Shown here piece after piece: positions 18,376 through 27,453 of a stretch of 48,201 nt of DNA. The position numbers were made by a program, and so were the translations under genes. The first letter of the stretch is position 1, and each line of letters begins with the position of its first letter. Source of the DNA: Thermosipho japonicus (GTDB taxonomy: Bacteria > Thermotogota > Thermotogae > Thermotogales > Fervidobacteriaceae); contig NZ_JACHEX010000007.1 in assembly GCF_014201655.1 (NCBI RefSeq), positions 1-48,201 of the forward strand. The letters are read 5' to 3'. The notes below the pieces were generated by a model. The model saw only the letters and a list, made by a program, of their open reading frames with translations, did not search any database and was not told where the DNA came from.

Positions 18376-18921
18376 ATGTATTTTGAAGATGAATTTTTTT
18401 TACATGAAAATACACCTATTACTAAATCTGAAATAAGAGCAATTGTGTACTCAAAGCTTAATTTGAATAAAAAAGATATATTGTGGGATATAGGTGCTGG
18501 AAGTGGTGCAATTTCTATTGAAGCGTCTTTCAGGTGCAAGAAAGTTTTTGCTATTGAGAAAAACTTAGAGAGGGTAAAGACAATAAACGAAAATATAAGG
18601 AGAGCAAATGCAAAAAATATTGATGTGATTTTTGGAGAAGCCCCACAGGCTCTTGAAGTTCTACCCTCTCCAACAAAGGTATTTATAGGTGGAAGTGAAG
18701 ATAAGACTCTTGAAATATTAACAGCTGTAAAAAGAAGAATTTTAAATGGTGGAATAATTGTGGCAACTTCTATAACACTTGAAACATTGTATACAATTGA
18801 TAATTTTTACAAAGAGCAAAAGAGAGAAATAATACAGGTTGGAGTAATAAAATTAAGTTCACATAAAAAAAGAATGTTTATAGCAAGAAACCCGATATTT
18901 ATAATTACTGTTTGGAGGTGA
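18376..18921 (+). CDS. cbiT: Cobalt-precorrin-6B (C15)-methyltransferase, decarboxylating
   Basis: A 181-residue class I SAM methyltransferase that methylates C-15 and removes the C-12 acetate carboxyl. The SAM motif DIGAGSGAISIEAS near residue 38 and the substrate-end motif KVFIGGSEDKT near 98 match CbiT. The start ATG follows AGGAGAG. Its last codons carry the GGAGGTGA ribosome binding site used by the next gene. Confidence 0.93.
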   Translation: MYFEDEFFLHENTPITKSEIRAIVYSKLNLNKKDILWDIGAGSGAISIEASFRCKKVFAIEKNLERVKTINENIRRANAKNIDVIFGEAPQALEVLPSPTKVFIGGSEDKTLEILTAVKRRILNGGIIVATSITLETLYTIDNFYKEQKREIIQVGVIKLSSHKKRMFIARNPIFIITVWR

Positions 18922-18927
18922 ACCTTT

Positions 18928-19566
18928 ATACTATTTGGAGTTGGAATTTTTCCAGAAAAAAACATTACTTTGGCAGCAGTTGAGGCACTTAAAAGTTCTG
19001 ATTATATATTTTGCCCAAGAACGGAAAGTGGTTCAATTGCCGCAGAGCTGGTTAAGAAATATGTTCAAAAAGATATAGAGTTTATTGATTTTCCAATGAG
19101 GAAAGACATAAAAATAGATCTTTCAAAAATTTTAAAGCTACTTTTAGAAAATAAGAACGTGTCATTTGTGTCGATTGGAGATCCACTTTTTTATAGCACT
19201 TTTGTCTATGTAATGGATTTTGTAAAAAGCTATGGAATAAAGGTAAAGGTATTTCCAACGATTACTTCTTTTTCATTTGCTGCATCAAAAATTAATTTGC
19301 CTATAGCATTAAAGGATGAAGGAGTTGCAGTTGTACCAGGGACCAATTTAGAGTTAATAGAAAAAGTAACCAATGTTTTTGACAATGTGGTGGTTATAAA
19401 GCCTAGTAGAAATTTTCTAAAAATAGTAGATATTTTAAAAAATAAAGATTTTAAAATATATGTTTTTGAAAATCTTGGATTTGATAATGAAAAGATCTAT
19501 TTAGAAAATATTCCGGAAAGTGTTGGATATCTTTCAATAATTCTTGCAAAGCGAGGGGTAGAATAA
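18928..19566 (+). CDS. cbiL: Cobalt-precorrin-2 C20-methyltransferase, probable AUA start
   Basis: A tetrapyrrole methylase that adds the C-20 methyl group. The first conventional start in frame is a TTG at 18970, but that would cut off the SAM-binding loop. The open frame extends back to the cbiT stop. An ideal GGAGGTGA (18914-18921) lies six bases before an ATA codon at 18928, giving a start LFGVGIFPEKNITLAAVEAL that aligns with the family's GVGxGPxxxxLTLxAVxxL. I therefore propose AUA as start codon (212 residues). The glycine loop itself is divergent: IFPEKN replaces the usual GPGDPE. Later motifs are present (VSIGDPLFYSTF, TITSFSFAASKINLP). The gene is in the right place for CbiL, and no other candidate exists in the operon. 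Confidence 0.85.
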   Translation: MLFGVGIFPEKNITLAAVEALKSSDYIFCPRTESGSIAAELVKKYVQKDIEFIDFPMRKDIKIDLSKILKLLLENKNVSFVSIGDPLFYSTFVYVMDFVKSYGIKVKVFPTITSFSFAASKINLPIALKDEGVAVVPGTNLELIEKVTNVFDNVVVIKPSRNFLKIVDILKNKDFKIYVFENLGFDNEKIYLENIPESVGYLSIILAKRGVE

Positions 19567-20325
19567 ATGGTTTATTTTATTGGAGCAGGCCCAGGTGATC
19601 CAGAGCTTTTAACTTTAAAGGGATATAATGCATTAAAAAGTTGTCAGGTAGTTATTTATGCAGGATCTCTTGTAAATCCGGAGATATTAAACTTTGCAGA
19701 TAAAAGTGCTAAAGTGTTTGATAGTTCGAAAATGACTTTGGAAGAAATATTATCCATTATAAAGCAGTATAGAGATGAGAATATAGCGAGGCTTCATACA
19801 GGTGATCCATCACTGTTTGGAGCAATAAATGAGCAGATAGAGTTTTTGGAAAAAGAGGGTATTCCATACAAGATCATACCTGGAGTAAGTTCAATGTTTG
19901 CAGGGGCTGCAAGTTTAAAGAGGGAACTTACAATTCCTGATATTACTCAAACTGTGATTATTACAAGATACGGTAAAAGAACATTTGTTCCAGAAGATCT
20001 AGAAGAACTTTCAAAGCATAATGCAACAATGGTGTTATTTTTGAGTATAAAATACCTGAAGAAGATTGTTGATATTTTAAAGAGGAATTATCCAAATAAT
20101 ACACCAATTTCAATTGTATACAAGGCAAGCTGGAAAGATGAAAAGATTGTAAGTGGGACACTTGAGGATATTGTTGAAAAAGCCGGTGATATTGAAAGTA
20201 CAGCGTTGATATATGTGGGACATTTCTTGGAAGATATTAAGACAAGATCGAAGTTATATGATAAAACATTTTCGCATATGTTTAGAAAGGCTGAATATGA
20301 AGATAGCAGTTCTTTCGATGACTAA
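19567..20325 (+). CDS. cbiF: Cobalt-precorrin-4 C11-methyltransferase
   Basis: A 252-residue SAM-dependent methylase that adds the C-11 methyl group. The N-terminus FIGAGPGDPELLTLKG is the textbook tetrapyrrole methylase loop. Next come YAGSLVNPEIL, typical of CbiF/CobM, RLHTGDPSLFGA and IIPGVSSMFAGAASLKRELT. The ATG follows directly on the cbiL stop, with GCGAGGGG as ribosome binding site. Its end overlaps cbiG by 29 bases. Confidence 0.95.
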   Translation: MVYFIGAGPGDPELLTLKGYNALKSCQVVIYAGSLVNPEILNFADKSAKVFDSSKMTLEEILSIIKQYRDENIARLHTGDPSLFGAINEQIEFLEKEGIPYKIIPGVSSMFAGAASLKRELTIPDITQTVIITRYGKRTFVPEDLEELSKHNATMVLFLSIKYLKKIVDILKRNYPNNTPISIVYKASWKDEKIVSGTLEDIVEKAGDIESTALIYVGHFLEDIKTRSKLYDKTFSHMFRKAEYEDSSSFDD

Positions 20326-21289
20326 AAATGGTTCAATTATTGCAAAGAAGCTTTTTAATTCTATTGAATGCGATGTATATGTAAAGGAAGATTTTAAATT
20401 TAACGGAGCAAAAATTTTAAATTTTCCTTTGAAAAGGTTTGTAAAGAAAATTTTTAATATGTACGATGCTTTTGTATTTATCATGGCAACAGGTATCGTT
20501 GTAAGGGTTATAGCAGATTGCTTAAAAGACAAATTTGAAGATCCAGCAGTAGTCGTAATAGATGAAAAGGGGACATTTGTTATTAGTCTTCTTTCAGGGC
20601 ATGTTGGTGGGGCAAATGAACTTGCAAAAAAGCTCTCAAAGATTTTAAACGCTCTACCTGTTATAACTACTGCATCAGATGTAAATGGTATTGAGTCAAT
20701 TGATATGATAGCCAAAAGGTATGGTTTTGAAATAGAAAGGCGAGAAGATCTATCAAAAGTTAGTGCAGCTATAGTAAACAGTGAACCTGTTGATTTCATA
20801 GTAGATCCTGAACTTGACATAGAGATTGAAAGTAAGAGCTATAATGATTCAACAGCCCAGGTTTATATTACAAACAAAGTTGTTTTTTCTAAAAAACCAC
20901 ATGTAATATTAAGGCCAAAAAATCTAGTATTAGGCATAGGTTGCAAGAAGAATATAGAATTTAAAAAGCTTTTGCAATTTGTTGAAAACTCCCTTGTATT
21001 TTCAAATTTGTCAAAAAATAGCGTTAGAGCAATTGCAACTGTTGAATTAAAAAAGAAAGAAAAGGCGCTATTGATGCTTTCTGAGTACTTAAGCGTGCCG
21101 CTTAAGATTTATTCGGTAGAGGATATTAAAAAAGTTGAAAGTTTGTTTGAAGGCTCAGAGTTTGTAAAAAAAGTAGTTGGTGTAGGGGCTGTTGCAAAAC
21201 CAGTTGGGTACCTTGAAAGTAATATGGGAAAAGAGTTATTTTATTCAAAAAAAGATGGAATGGTACTTTCAATTTATCAGGATAGGTGA
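20297..21289 (+). CDS. cbiG: Cobalt-precorrin-5A hydrolase
   Basis: Opens the delta-lactone ring of cobalt-precorrin-5A and releases acetaldehyde, a step specific to the anaerobic route. The start at 20297 gives MKIAVLSMTKNGSIIAKKL; an upstream ATG in this frame would lie deep inside cbiF. The N-terminal part has FIMATGIVVRVIA and LLSGHVGGANELAKKLS, and the central linker leads to a C-terminal CobE-like domain beginning LVLGIGCKKN near residue 212. At 330 residues the length is normal. Confidence 0.93.
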   Translation: MKIAVLSMTKNGSIIAKKLFNSIECDVYVKEDFKFNGAKILNFPLKRFVKKIFNMYDAFVFIMATGIVVRVIADCLKDKFEDPAVVVIDEKGTFVISLLSGHVGGANELAKKLSKILNALPVITTASDVNGIESIDMIAKRYGFEIERREDLSKVSAAIVNSEPVDFIVDPELDIEIESKSYNDSTAQVYITNKVVFSKKPHVILRPKNLVLGIGCKKNIEFKKLLQFVENSLVFSNLSKNSVRAIATVELKKKEKALLMLSEYLSVPLKIYSVEDIKKVESLFEGSEFVKKVVGVGAVAKPVGYLESNMGKELFYSKKDGMVLSIYQDR

Positions 21290-21292
21290 TAT

Positions 21293-22006
21293 GTGATGAT
21301 AAAACTTGTAGGGATTGGACCTGGGAATTTGCAATATTTAACATTGAGGGCAAAAGAGGTACTAAAAAATTGTGATGTTGTAATTGGCTACGAAAAATAC
21401 GTTGAGCAAATTGCAGAATTAACAAAATCAAAAGAGACTTACAAATACAAAATGGGACAAGAAGAGGAAAGATGTAAAAGAGCAGTGGAGTTATCAAAGG
21501 AAGGAAAAGATGTCTGTCTTGTCTGTGGGGGAGATCCTGGTATTTACAGCCTTTCGAGTATAATTCTAAATTTAACAGATGATGTTGAAATTATTCCTGG
21601 TATTTCTGCCTTAAATGCCTGTGCTAGCATTTTGGGTTCACCTTTAAGCAATGATTTTGTTGTCTTGAGCTTTTCAGATTATAACGTGGATATTTCAGAG
21701 ATAAAAAAAAGGGTTGAGCTTGCTTGCAAGGCAGATTTTGTGATGGTTATATATAACCCCATAAGCAGGGTTAGATTGAAAAAAAGTAAAGAGATATTTC
21801 AGGTTATTGTGGATAACAAGCCATCCAAAACAAAAGTTGCATTAGTAAAAAATTGCTACAGGGCAGATTTTAGTATGAGAATAATAGAGCTTTCTCAAAT
21901 ATTTGAAAACATAGATTTTATAGACATGAATACAACAATGATAGTTGGAAACAAATATACGTACGAAAATTTTGGAAAATTAATTACACCAAGGTGGTAC
22001 AAATGA
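21293..22006 (+). CDS. cbiH: Cobalt-precorrin-3 C17-methyltransferase (ring contraction)
   Basis: A 237-residue SAM methylase that methylates C-17 and drives ring contraction. IKLVGIGPGNLQYLTLRA, VVIGYEKYVE, VCLVCGGDPGIYSLSSI and IIPGISALNACASILGSPLSNDF are characteristic of CbiH/CobJ. Two adjacent ATG codons (21293 possible via ATGATG) could serve as start. It overlaps cbiJ by four bases. Confidence 0.94.
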   Translation: MMIKLVGIGPGNLQYLTLRAKEVLKNCDVVIGYEKYVEQIAELTKSKETYKYKMGQEEERCKRAVELSKEGKDVCLVCGGDPGIYSLSSIILNLTDDVEIIPGISALNACASILGSPLSNDFVVLSFSDYNVDISEIKKRVELACKADFVMVIYNPISRVRLKKSKEIFQVIVDNKPSKTKVALVKNCYRADFSMRIIELSQIFENIDFIDMNTTMIVGNKYTYENFGKLITPRWYK

Positions 22007-22740
22007 TACTTGTTTTATCCGGGACAAGTGTTGGAAGAAAAATCGCAGATATACTGTCAAAGGAATATAAAGTGCTAGTTTCTACAAAAACAGAATATGG
22101 AAAAAAATTAATAAAAGAAAATGAAAATTTAAAGGCTGTATATGGAGAACTTGATAGAGAAAGTCTAAGGAGTTTAATTTTGAAAAACAATATCAAAGTT
22201 ATTGTCGATGCAACTCATCCTTTTGCAACTATTATTAGTAAAATGGCTTTTGAGGTTTCAAAAGAACTAAATGTAAATTATATAAGGTACTTAGAGGAAG
22301 AAGAAAAAGTTTCATATGAAAATGCAGTATATGTAGAAGATCATAATCAGGCAAAAGAAAAATGCTATGATTTTGACAATATTTTCCTGACCATAGGCAT
22401 TAAGAATTTAGCGGTGTATAAGGATTTGATTGATTCAAAGAATGTCTTTGTTAGGGTTCTTCCAACGGTTGAATCTATAAAGATTTGTGAAGATTTAAAT
22501 ATTTTTCCCAAAAATATAATAGCCATGCAGGGACCGTTTTCTAAGGAGCTTAATTATATTTTGTTTAAAGAAACAAAGGTCCAGGTAGTTGTTACAAAGG
22601 AGAGTAATCTCTTTGAAAAGGTAGGAGCTGCAAAACAACTAGGAATACATTTGATTATTGTTAAAAGACCTAAAGAAGTTAGTGGGAAAAAGGTAAGTAG
22701 TATAGATGAGCTATTGAGGGTGATAAAGGATGTTGAATGA
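22003..22740 (+). CDS. cbiJ: Cobalt-precorrin-6A reductase
   Basis: A 245-residue NAD(P)H-dependent reductase. It begins MILVLSGTSVGRKIADIL, with a nucleotide-binding start typical of CbiJ/CobK. DATHPFATIISKMA near residue 67 is the family hallmark, followed by FLTIGIKNL, VRVLPTVES and MQGPFSKELN. The ATG at 22003 overlaps the cbiH stop, and a longer reading from 21994 is unnecessary. It overlaps the hemA start by 11 bases. Confidence 0.93.
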   Translation: MILVLSGTSVGRKIADILSKEYKVLVSTKTEYGKKLIKENENLKAVYGELDRESLRSLILKNNIKVIVDATHPFATIISKMAFEVSKELNVNYIRYLEEEEKVSYENAVYVEDHNQAKEKCYDFDNIFLTIGIKNLAVYKDLIDSKNVFVRVLPTVESIKICEDLNIFPKNIIAMQGPFSKELNYILFKETKVQVVVTKESNLFEKVGAAKQLGIHLIIVKRPKEVSGKKVSSIDELLRVIKDVE

Positions 22741-23848
22741 TCTAAAAATGATAGGTATAGGAAGAAATGCTCCTCTTTACACTTTGGAAAAGTTTGATTT
22801 TGACGAAAAGGAAATTATTGAGCTTTTAAAAAGTAAAGTAGATGAAGTTGCCGTGCTTAAAACGTGCCATAGAAGGGAAATATATTTTATTGGAGATTTA
22901 AAAAAACTACCTTTTGATTTAGATGAAAATGTAGAAGGATATTTGATACAAAGAACGGGGCTTGATGTTGTAAGACATATATTTAAAGTTTCATCAGGGC
23001 TTGATTCTATGGTTCTTGGAGAACATCAAATTCTTTCACAAGTAAAGAATACGTACAAAAATTATTGTGAAGGAAAATTGTTGAAACGAATATTTAATGA
23101 AGCAATTTCGGTAGGAAAAGAGGTTAGAGAAAGAACAGGAGTTTCAAGAATTCCACTTTCAATAAGTTATATTGCTGTAAAGTTGATTGAGGAACTTAGG
23201 GGAAAAGTTTCAGAAAAAGATATTTTTGTGATAGGCACAGGCCAAATGGGGCAAAAGGTTGTTAAGTATCTTGTTGATAGAAATGCAAATGTGTATATAT
23301 CTAACAGAACAAAGTCAAAGGCTTTAGAAATTAAAAACAGATATCCGGGAGTACATTTGGTTGATTTTTCAAAAAAGTATGAATTTATTTCAAAGAGTGA
23401 TGTTGTAATTAGTGCTACTAATGCACCACACTATGTTGTTGAAAAGGAAAAAGTAAATTCAAGGAAAAAGATATTGCTTATTGATCTTTCAATGCCAAGA
23501 AATATAGATCCTGAACTTTCAAAGTTACATGATCTATACACCCTTGATGATCTACAAAAGATTTCTGAAAAGTATAGGTTATTAAGAAAAGAAAAGATAG
23601 ACATGATGCAAAAAATTTTGGAGCAAAGAATCGAAAGATTTTTAAATTGGTATTATTCACGAAATTTAAAAGAAAAGATAGAAGATGTAATAAAGGTGAG
23701 AGACATTGTCGTGGAAGAAGAATTTTTAAGACTTGTTAACAAACTAGGAAATAAAGAAAATATTGAAAAGATAAAAGAAAGTCTTAGAAGATGTGCAAAT
23801 AGAATGGCAAGTTATCATATCCAATACTTAAAGGGTGAAAGATTATGA
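22730..23848 (+). CDS. hemA: Glutamyl-tRNA reductase
   Basis: Reduces glutamyl-tRNA to glutamate-1-semialdehyde, the first step of the C5 route to tetrapyrroles. 372 residues: the catalytic domain has the nucleophile Cys46 in KTCHRREIY (the usual motif is TCNRxEIY, so His replaces Asn). SGLDSMVLGEHQIL near 88 and AISVGKEVRERTGV follow, then the NADPH domain (IGTGQMGQKVVKYL) and a C-terminal helical dimer domain. It lies inside the B12 operon, so it is probably controlled by the riboswitch. Confidence 0.95.
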   Translation: MLNDLKMIGIGRNAPLYTLEKFDFDEKEIIELLKSKVDEVAVLKTCHRREIYFIGDLKKLPFDLDENVEGYLIQRTGLDVVRHIFKVSSGLDSMVLGEHQILSQVKNTYKNYCEGKLLKRIFNEAISVGKEVRERTGVSRIPLSISYIAVKLIEELRGKVSEKDIFVIGTGQMGQKVVKYLVDRNANVYISNRTKSKALEIKNRYPGVHLVDFSKKYEFISKSDVVISATNAPHYVVEKEKVNSRKKILLIDLSMPRNIDPELSKLHDLYTLDDLQKISEKYRLLRKEKIDMMQKILEQRIERFLNWYYSRNLKEKIEDVIKVRDIVVEEEFLRLVNKLGNKENIEKIKESLRRCANRMASYHIQYLKGERL

Positions 23849-24687
23849 AAATAAAGATTGGAACACGTGGAAGTAGACTAGCTTTAATACAAACTAATAT
23901 GATTGTTGAAAGGTTAAAAAGTAAGTTATCGAATATTTCATTTGAAGTTATACCAATCAAAACAAAGGGCGATATTGTAAAAAAGCCAGTTGAGAAAATA
24001 GGGGGAAAAGGAGTTTTTGTAAGTGATATTGAAAAGCTCCTTTTAAGTGGTGAAATTGATATTGCAATTCACAGTATGAAGGATATGCCAAGCAAGATTC
24101 CAGATGGACTGTATCTAACTTCAGTATTAAAAAGAGAAGATGCAAGGGATGTATTTGTTGGAAAAAATGATTTCTTTTTGCTAGAAAGTGGCGCAAAAAT
24201 AGGAACTTCAAGTAAAAGACGTATGCTTCAATTAAGTATGTTAAGACCAGACATTGAAATAGTACCCATTCGTGGGAACGTTGATACAAGGCTAAAAAAA
24301 ATTGGTGAACTTGATGGAATTGTCCTTGCTGCAGCAGGATTAAAAAGACTTGGTCTTGAGAAAAAAATTACTAATTATTTTTCAATAGAGCAAGTTGTTC
24401 CAGCACCATGCCAGGGAATTTTAGCACTTGAATTTACATCTAAGTTTTTACCTTTATTTGAAGAGGTAAAAGATGAAATTGTAGATCCTGATACAGAGTA
24501 TGTTTCAAAAATAGAAAGAAAAGTTCTTTCTGTATCAGGTTTTGATTGTAACACCCCGTTTGGTTTTTACTGTGAAAAAAATGAGGATCAATTGATTTTT
24601 CACATATTTAAAAATGAAAAAATAGAAAGACTAGTAGTTGATAAAAATATGGCATATGAAGTATTAGGGGAGATAAGATGGGAGTAG
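23845..24687 (+). CDS. hemC: Porphobilinogen deaminase (hydroxymethylbilane synthase)
   Basis: Joins four porphobilinogens into hydroxymethylbilane. The 280-residue protein starts IKIGTRGSRLAL and carries GDIVKKPVEKIGGKGVFV, DIAIHSMKDMPS with the catalytic aspartate near residue 76, and GTSSKRRMLQLSMLRPD. The dipyrromethane-attachment cysteine is in VSGFDCNTPFGF near residue 234, where many homologues read GGCxxP. The first cysteine of the domain is thus placed slightly differently but still available. ATGA overlap with hemA. Confidence 0.93.
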   Translation: MKIKIGTRGSRLALIQTNMIVERLKSKLSNISFEVIPIKTKGDIVKKPVEKIGGKGVFVSDIEKLLLSGEIDIAIHSMKDMPSKIPDGLYLTSVLKREDARDVFVGKNDFFLLESGAKIGTSSKRRMLQLSMLRPDIEIVPIRGNVDTRLKKIGELDGIVLAAAGLKRLGLEKKITNYFSIEQVVPAPCQGILALEFTSKFLPLFEEVKDEIVDPDTEYVSKIERKVLSVSGFDCNTPFGFYCEKNEDQLIFHIFKNEKIERLVVDKNMAYEVLGEIRWE

Positions 24688-26072
24688 TTTACCTTGTTGG
24701 TGCAGGACCTGGAGATTTAAAGTTAATAACTTTAAAGGGATTAGAAGTTTTAAAAGAGGCTGATTGCGTAGTTTATGATCAACTGATAAATCCTAATCTT
24801 TTAAATTTTGCAAAAAATGATGCAAAGCTTATATATGTTGGTAAAGTTGCAGGAAATCATTCCAAAACTCAGGAGCAGATAAACAAAATTTTAGAAAACG
24901 AGGCAAGAAAGGCAAATATAGTTGTTAGGTTAAAAGGTGGAGATCCATTTGTATTTGGAAGAGGCGGGGAAGAATTTGACTATTTAACGCAAAGAGGAAT
25001 TAAAGTAGAAATAATTCCAGGTATAACTTCAGCAATTGCAGTGCCAGCTTATGCAGGAATACCTGTTACACAAAGAGGTATTTCTTCACACTTTCATGTT
25101 TATACAGGACATAGTAAAGATACAAAAATTTACGTAGATAGTGGTACTATAGTATTTTTAATGGTTTCAAAAAACATAGATTTTGTAAAAGAAAAGCTTC
25201 TTGAAAAGTTTTTACCAGACACACCTTGTGCGGTTATAAACAATGGAACGACAAATCTACAAAAAACTTATTTGACATCGATTAAGAATCTTGACGAAAG
25301 GTTATTTGAGTCACCTTCGCTTCTGGTTGTTGGTAATGTTGTAAAAAAGAGAAAAAATTGGTTTGAAGATGGGAAATTATTTGGAAAGAAAATATTAATT
25401 ACAACTCAGTATAGCAAGGATTTTGAAATTTTAGAAAAAAGTGGTGCACAACTTTATTTTGTTCCAACCTTTTATATTAAAGAAAATGTGGAAAAACTTG
25501 AATACCTTGCAAAAAATTTGGATAAATATGAGACATTGATGTTTACAAGTAAAAACGGTGTGCGGTTGTTTTTAAAATGGCTAAAGAAATTCAGAATTGA
25601 CTTAAGAAGTTTAAAAGCAGAGATAGCGGTAATTGGTAAAAAGACTGCAAAAGAATTTGAAAAAGTTGGTGTATTTGCTGACATTATCCCTGAAAAAGAA
25701 CTTTCTGAAAAATTATTTGAAATGATTGATAAAAGAAAAAAGGCAGCATATATAACATCGAATTTGGGGAAGGATATAAATGAGGAGAACATAGAAAAGA
25801 TTGAAATTTATCAAACAATTGAGAACTATAGAATGAAGAAGGTTTTAAATGAAATATTAAAAAAAGAAATGGATTATGTTGTTTTTACAAGTCCATCATC
25901 ATTTTTATTCTTTCTTAAAATGGCAAAACTTAATAAAGAAAAGATATGTGCAATAGGGCCTGTCACTAAAAAATGTATAGAAGATCATGGATACAAAGTT
26001 GAGATAATGCCACAAAAATACACTTATGAAGAACTTTGCAAGGAAATATTGAAAAAGGGGGATAGAGCTTGA
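24678..26072 (+). CDS. cobA-hemD: Bifunctional uroporphyrinogen-III C-methyltransferase / uroporphyrinogen-III synthase
   Basis: A 464-residue fusion. Residues 1 to about 235 are [52 protein letters not shown] and [23 protein letters not shown]. They methylate uroporphyrinogen III at C-2 and C-7 to give precorrin-2. The rest is HemD, the cyclising synthase, with its weakly conserved [14 protein letters not shown] and [13 protein letters not shown] segments. Fusion of the two steps is common in Firmicutes and in thermophiles that make B12 but not haem. It sends all uroporphyrinogen III towards corrins or sirohaem. It overlaps hemC by 10 bases and hemB by four. Confidence 0.94.
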   Translation: MGVVYLVGAGPGDLKLITLKGLEVLKEADCVVYDQLINPNLLNFAKNDAKLIYVGKVAGNHSKTQEQINKILENEARKANIVVRLKGGDPFVFGRGGEEFDYLTQRGIKVEIIPGITSAIAVPAYAGIPVTQRGISSHFHVYTGHSKDTKIYVDSGTIVFLMVSKNIDFVKEKLLEKFLPDTPCAVINNGTTNLQKTYLTSIKNLDERLFESPSLLVVGNVVKKRKNWFEDGKLFGKKILITTQYSKDFEILEKSGAQLYFVPTFYIKENVEKLEYLAKNLDKYETLMFTSKNGVRLFLKWLKKFRIDLRSLKAEIAVIGKKTAKEFEKVGVFADIIPEKELSEKLFEMIDKRKKAAYITSNLGKDINEENIEKIEIYQTIENYRMKKVLNEILKKEMDYVVFTSPSSFLFFLKMAKLNKEKICAIGPVTKKCIEDHGYKVEIMPQKYTYEELCKEILKKGDRA

Positions 26073-27025
26073 TAAAGAGGCCGAGAAGATTGAGAAAAAA
26101 TGAGATTATACGTAGTCTTGTAAGAGAGTATAAGGTTTGTGTGGATGATCTAGTTTATCCTCTATTCATTAAAGATGGTTACAAGTTAAAAGAGGAAATA
26201 GATTCGATGCCAGGTGTTTTTAGATATTCTATTGATACAGCAATTGAAGAGATAAAAGAAGCAAGATCATATGGTATAAAAAGTTTTATACTCTTTGGAG
26301 TGCCTGAGGAAAAGAGTTTAGAGTGTGCACTTTCTGGGATAATTCCAAAAGCACTTAGGCAAATAAAAAGAGAAATTGAAGATATTGTATTGATTGCAGA
26401 TGTTTGCATGTGTGGGTATACAAAAGAAGGTCATTGCGGACTTGTAAAAGACGGCGTTATTTTAAACGATGAAAGTTTGACTGTACTAGCTGATATTGCA
26501 CTGAGTTATGCAAAAGCAGGAGCTGATATTGTAGCACCGTCTGATATGATGGATGGAAGGGTTTACGAAATTAGAAAAAAGCTCGATGAACATAAGTTTA
26601 CCGATACCCTCATAATGTCCTACAGTGTAAAGTACGCATCTTCTTTTTATGGTCCATTTAGGGATGCGGCTCACTCTGCACCGGCTTTTGGAGATAGAAA
26701 AACCTACCAGATGGATTATGCAAATAAAAGAGAAGCTTTAAAGGAAATAGAGCTTGATATTGAAGAAGGTGCAGATATAGTAATGGTAAAACCTGCGCTT
26801 TCTTATCTAGATATAATACACCTTGCAAAAGAAAAGTTTAATCTTCCAGTTGCAGCATACAATGTGAGTGGAGAATATTCGATGGTAAAGGCTGCATCAA
26901 AGATGGGCTGGATAAATGAAAAAGATATAGTGATGGAGATTTTAACTAGTATGAAGAGGGCGGGAGCGGATATAATCATAACTTATCATGCAAAGGATGT
27001 TGCAAAATGGATTACTTGCCAGTAA
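26069..27025 (+). CDS. hemB: Delta-aminolevulinic acid dehydratase (porphobilinogen synthase)
   Basis: Condenses two aminolevulinate molecules to porphobilinogen. 318 residues. The zinc-type active site is visible: [14 protein letters not shown] near residue 111 supplies three cysteines. The Schiff-base lysines lie in [16 protein letters not shown] near 190 and in [11 protein letters not shown] near 243. The start is a TTG at 26069, overlapping the previous stop. It should be a zinc rather than a magnesium-only enzyme. Confidence 0.95.
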   Translation: MIKRPRRLRKNEIIRSLVREYKVCVDDLVYPLFIKDGYKLKEEIDSMPGVFRYSIDTAIEEIKEARSYGIKSFILFGVPEEKSLECALSGIIPKALRQIKREIEDIVLIADVCMCGYTKEGHCGLVKDGVILNDESLTVLADIALSYAKAGADIVAPSDMMDGRVYEIRKKLDEHKFTDTLIMSYSVKYASSFYGPFRDAAHSAPAFGDRKTYQMDYANKREALKEIELDIEEGADIVMVKPALSYLDIIHLAKEKFNLPVAAYNVSGEYSMVKAASKMGWINEKDIVMEILTSMKRAGADIIITYHAKDVAKWITCQ

Positions 27026-27453
27026 TTTTAAACATAACAGGTAAGAAATGTTTGATTGTAGGTGGAGGAAAGGTTGCAGCAAGAAAAATAAAATATTTTC
27101 TTGGAAGAGTTGAAATAACAGTAATTTCAAAGGATTTTTGTAGAGAGATAAAAGAAATGGAAGGTGTAAAGCTTGTGAGGAAAGCATATGAATCTTCAGA
27201 TTTAGATGGTTTTGACATAGTTATTGCTGCTACAAATGATGAGAAAACAAATAGGCAGATTTTTCTAGATGCAAGAGATAAGAATGTTCTTGTAAATAAT
27301 GCAACTAGTAAAGAGGATTGTGATTTTTTAATGCCAGCTTTTTTCAACTACAAAGACTTTGTAGTTGCAATTTCAAGCTTTGGTAATTCTCCAAAAGGGT
27401 CAAAAAATCTAAAAGAAAAGATAAAAAAATATTTGGAGGGGTTGGATGTTTGA
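27007..27453 (+). CDS. Precorrin-2 dehydrogenase (CysG N-terminal/Met8p type)
   Basis: Oxidises precorrin-2 to sirohydrochlorin, the substrate of CbiX. The 148-residue protein corresponds to the N-terminal domain of Cys[26 protein letters not shown] gives the NAD-binding loop. [12 protein letters not shown] and [17 protein letters not shown], with the conserved Asp near residue 105, follow, and it ends shortly after [19 protein letters not shown]. The C-terminal dimerisation part is short. It may also chelate Fe or Co weakly, as Met8p does. It overlaps hemB by 19 bases. Confidence 0.9.
   Translation: MDYLPVILNITGKKCLIVGGGKVAARKIKYFLGRVEITVISKDFCREIKEMEGVKLVRKAYESSDLDGFDIVIAATNDEKTNRQIFLDARDKNVLVNNATSKEDCDFLMPAFFNYKDFVVAISSFGNSPKGSKNLKEKIKKYLEGLDV

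Noticed and set aside
20254-20820. A 188-codon minus-strand frame
   Set aside because: It is antisense to cbiG and follows from the codon usage of that gene.
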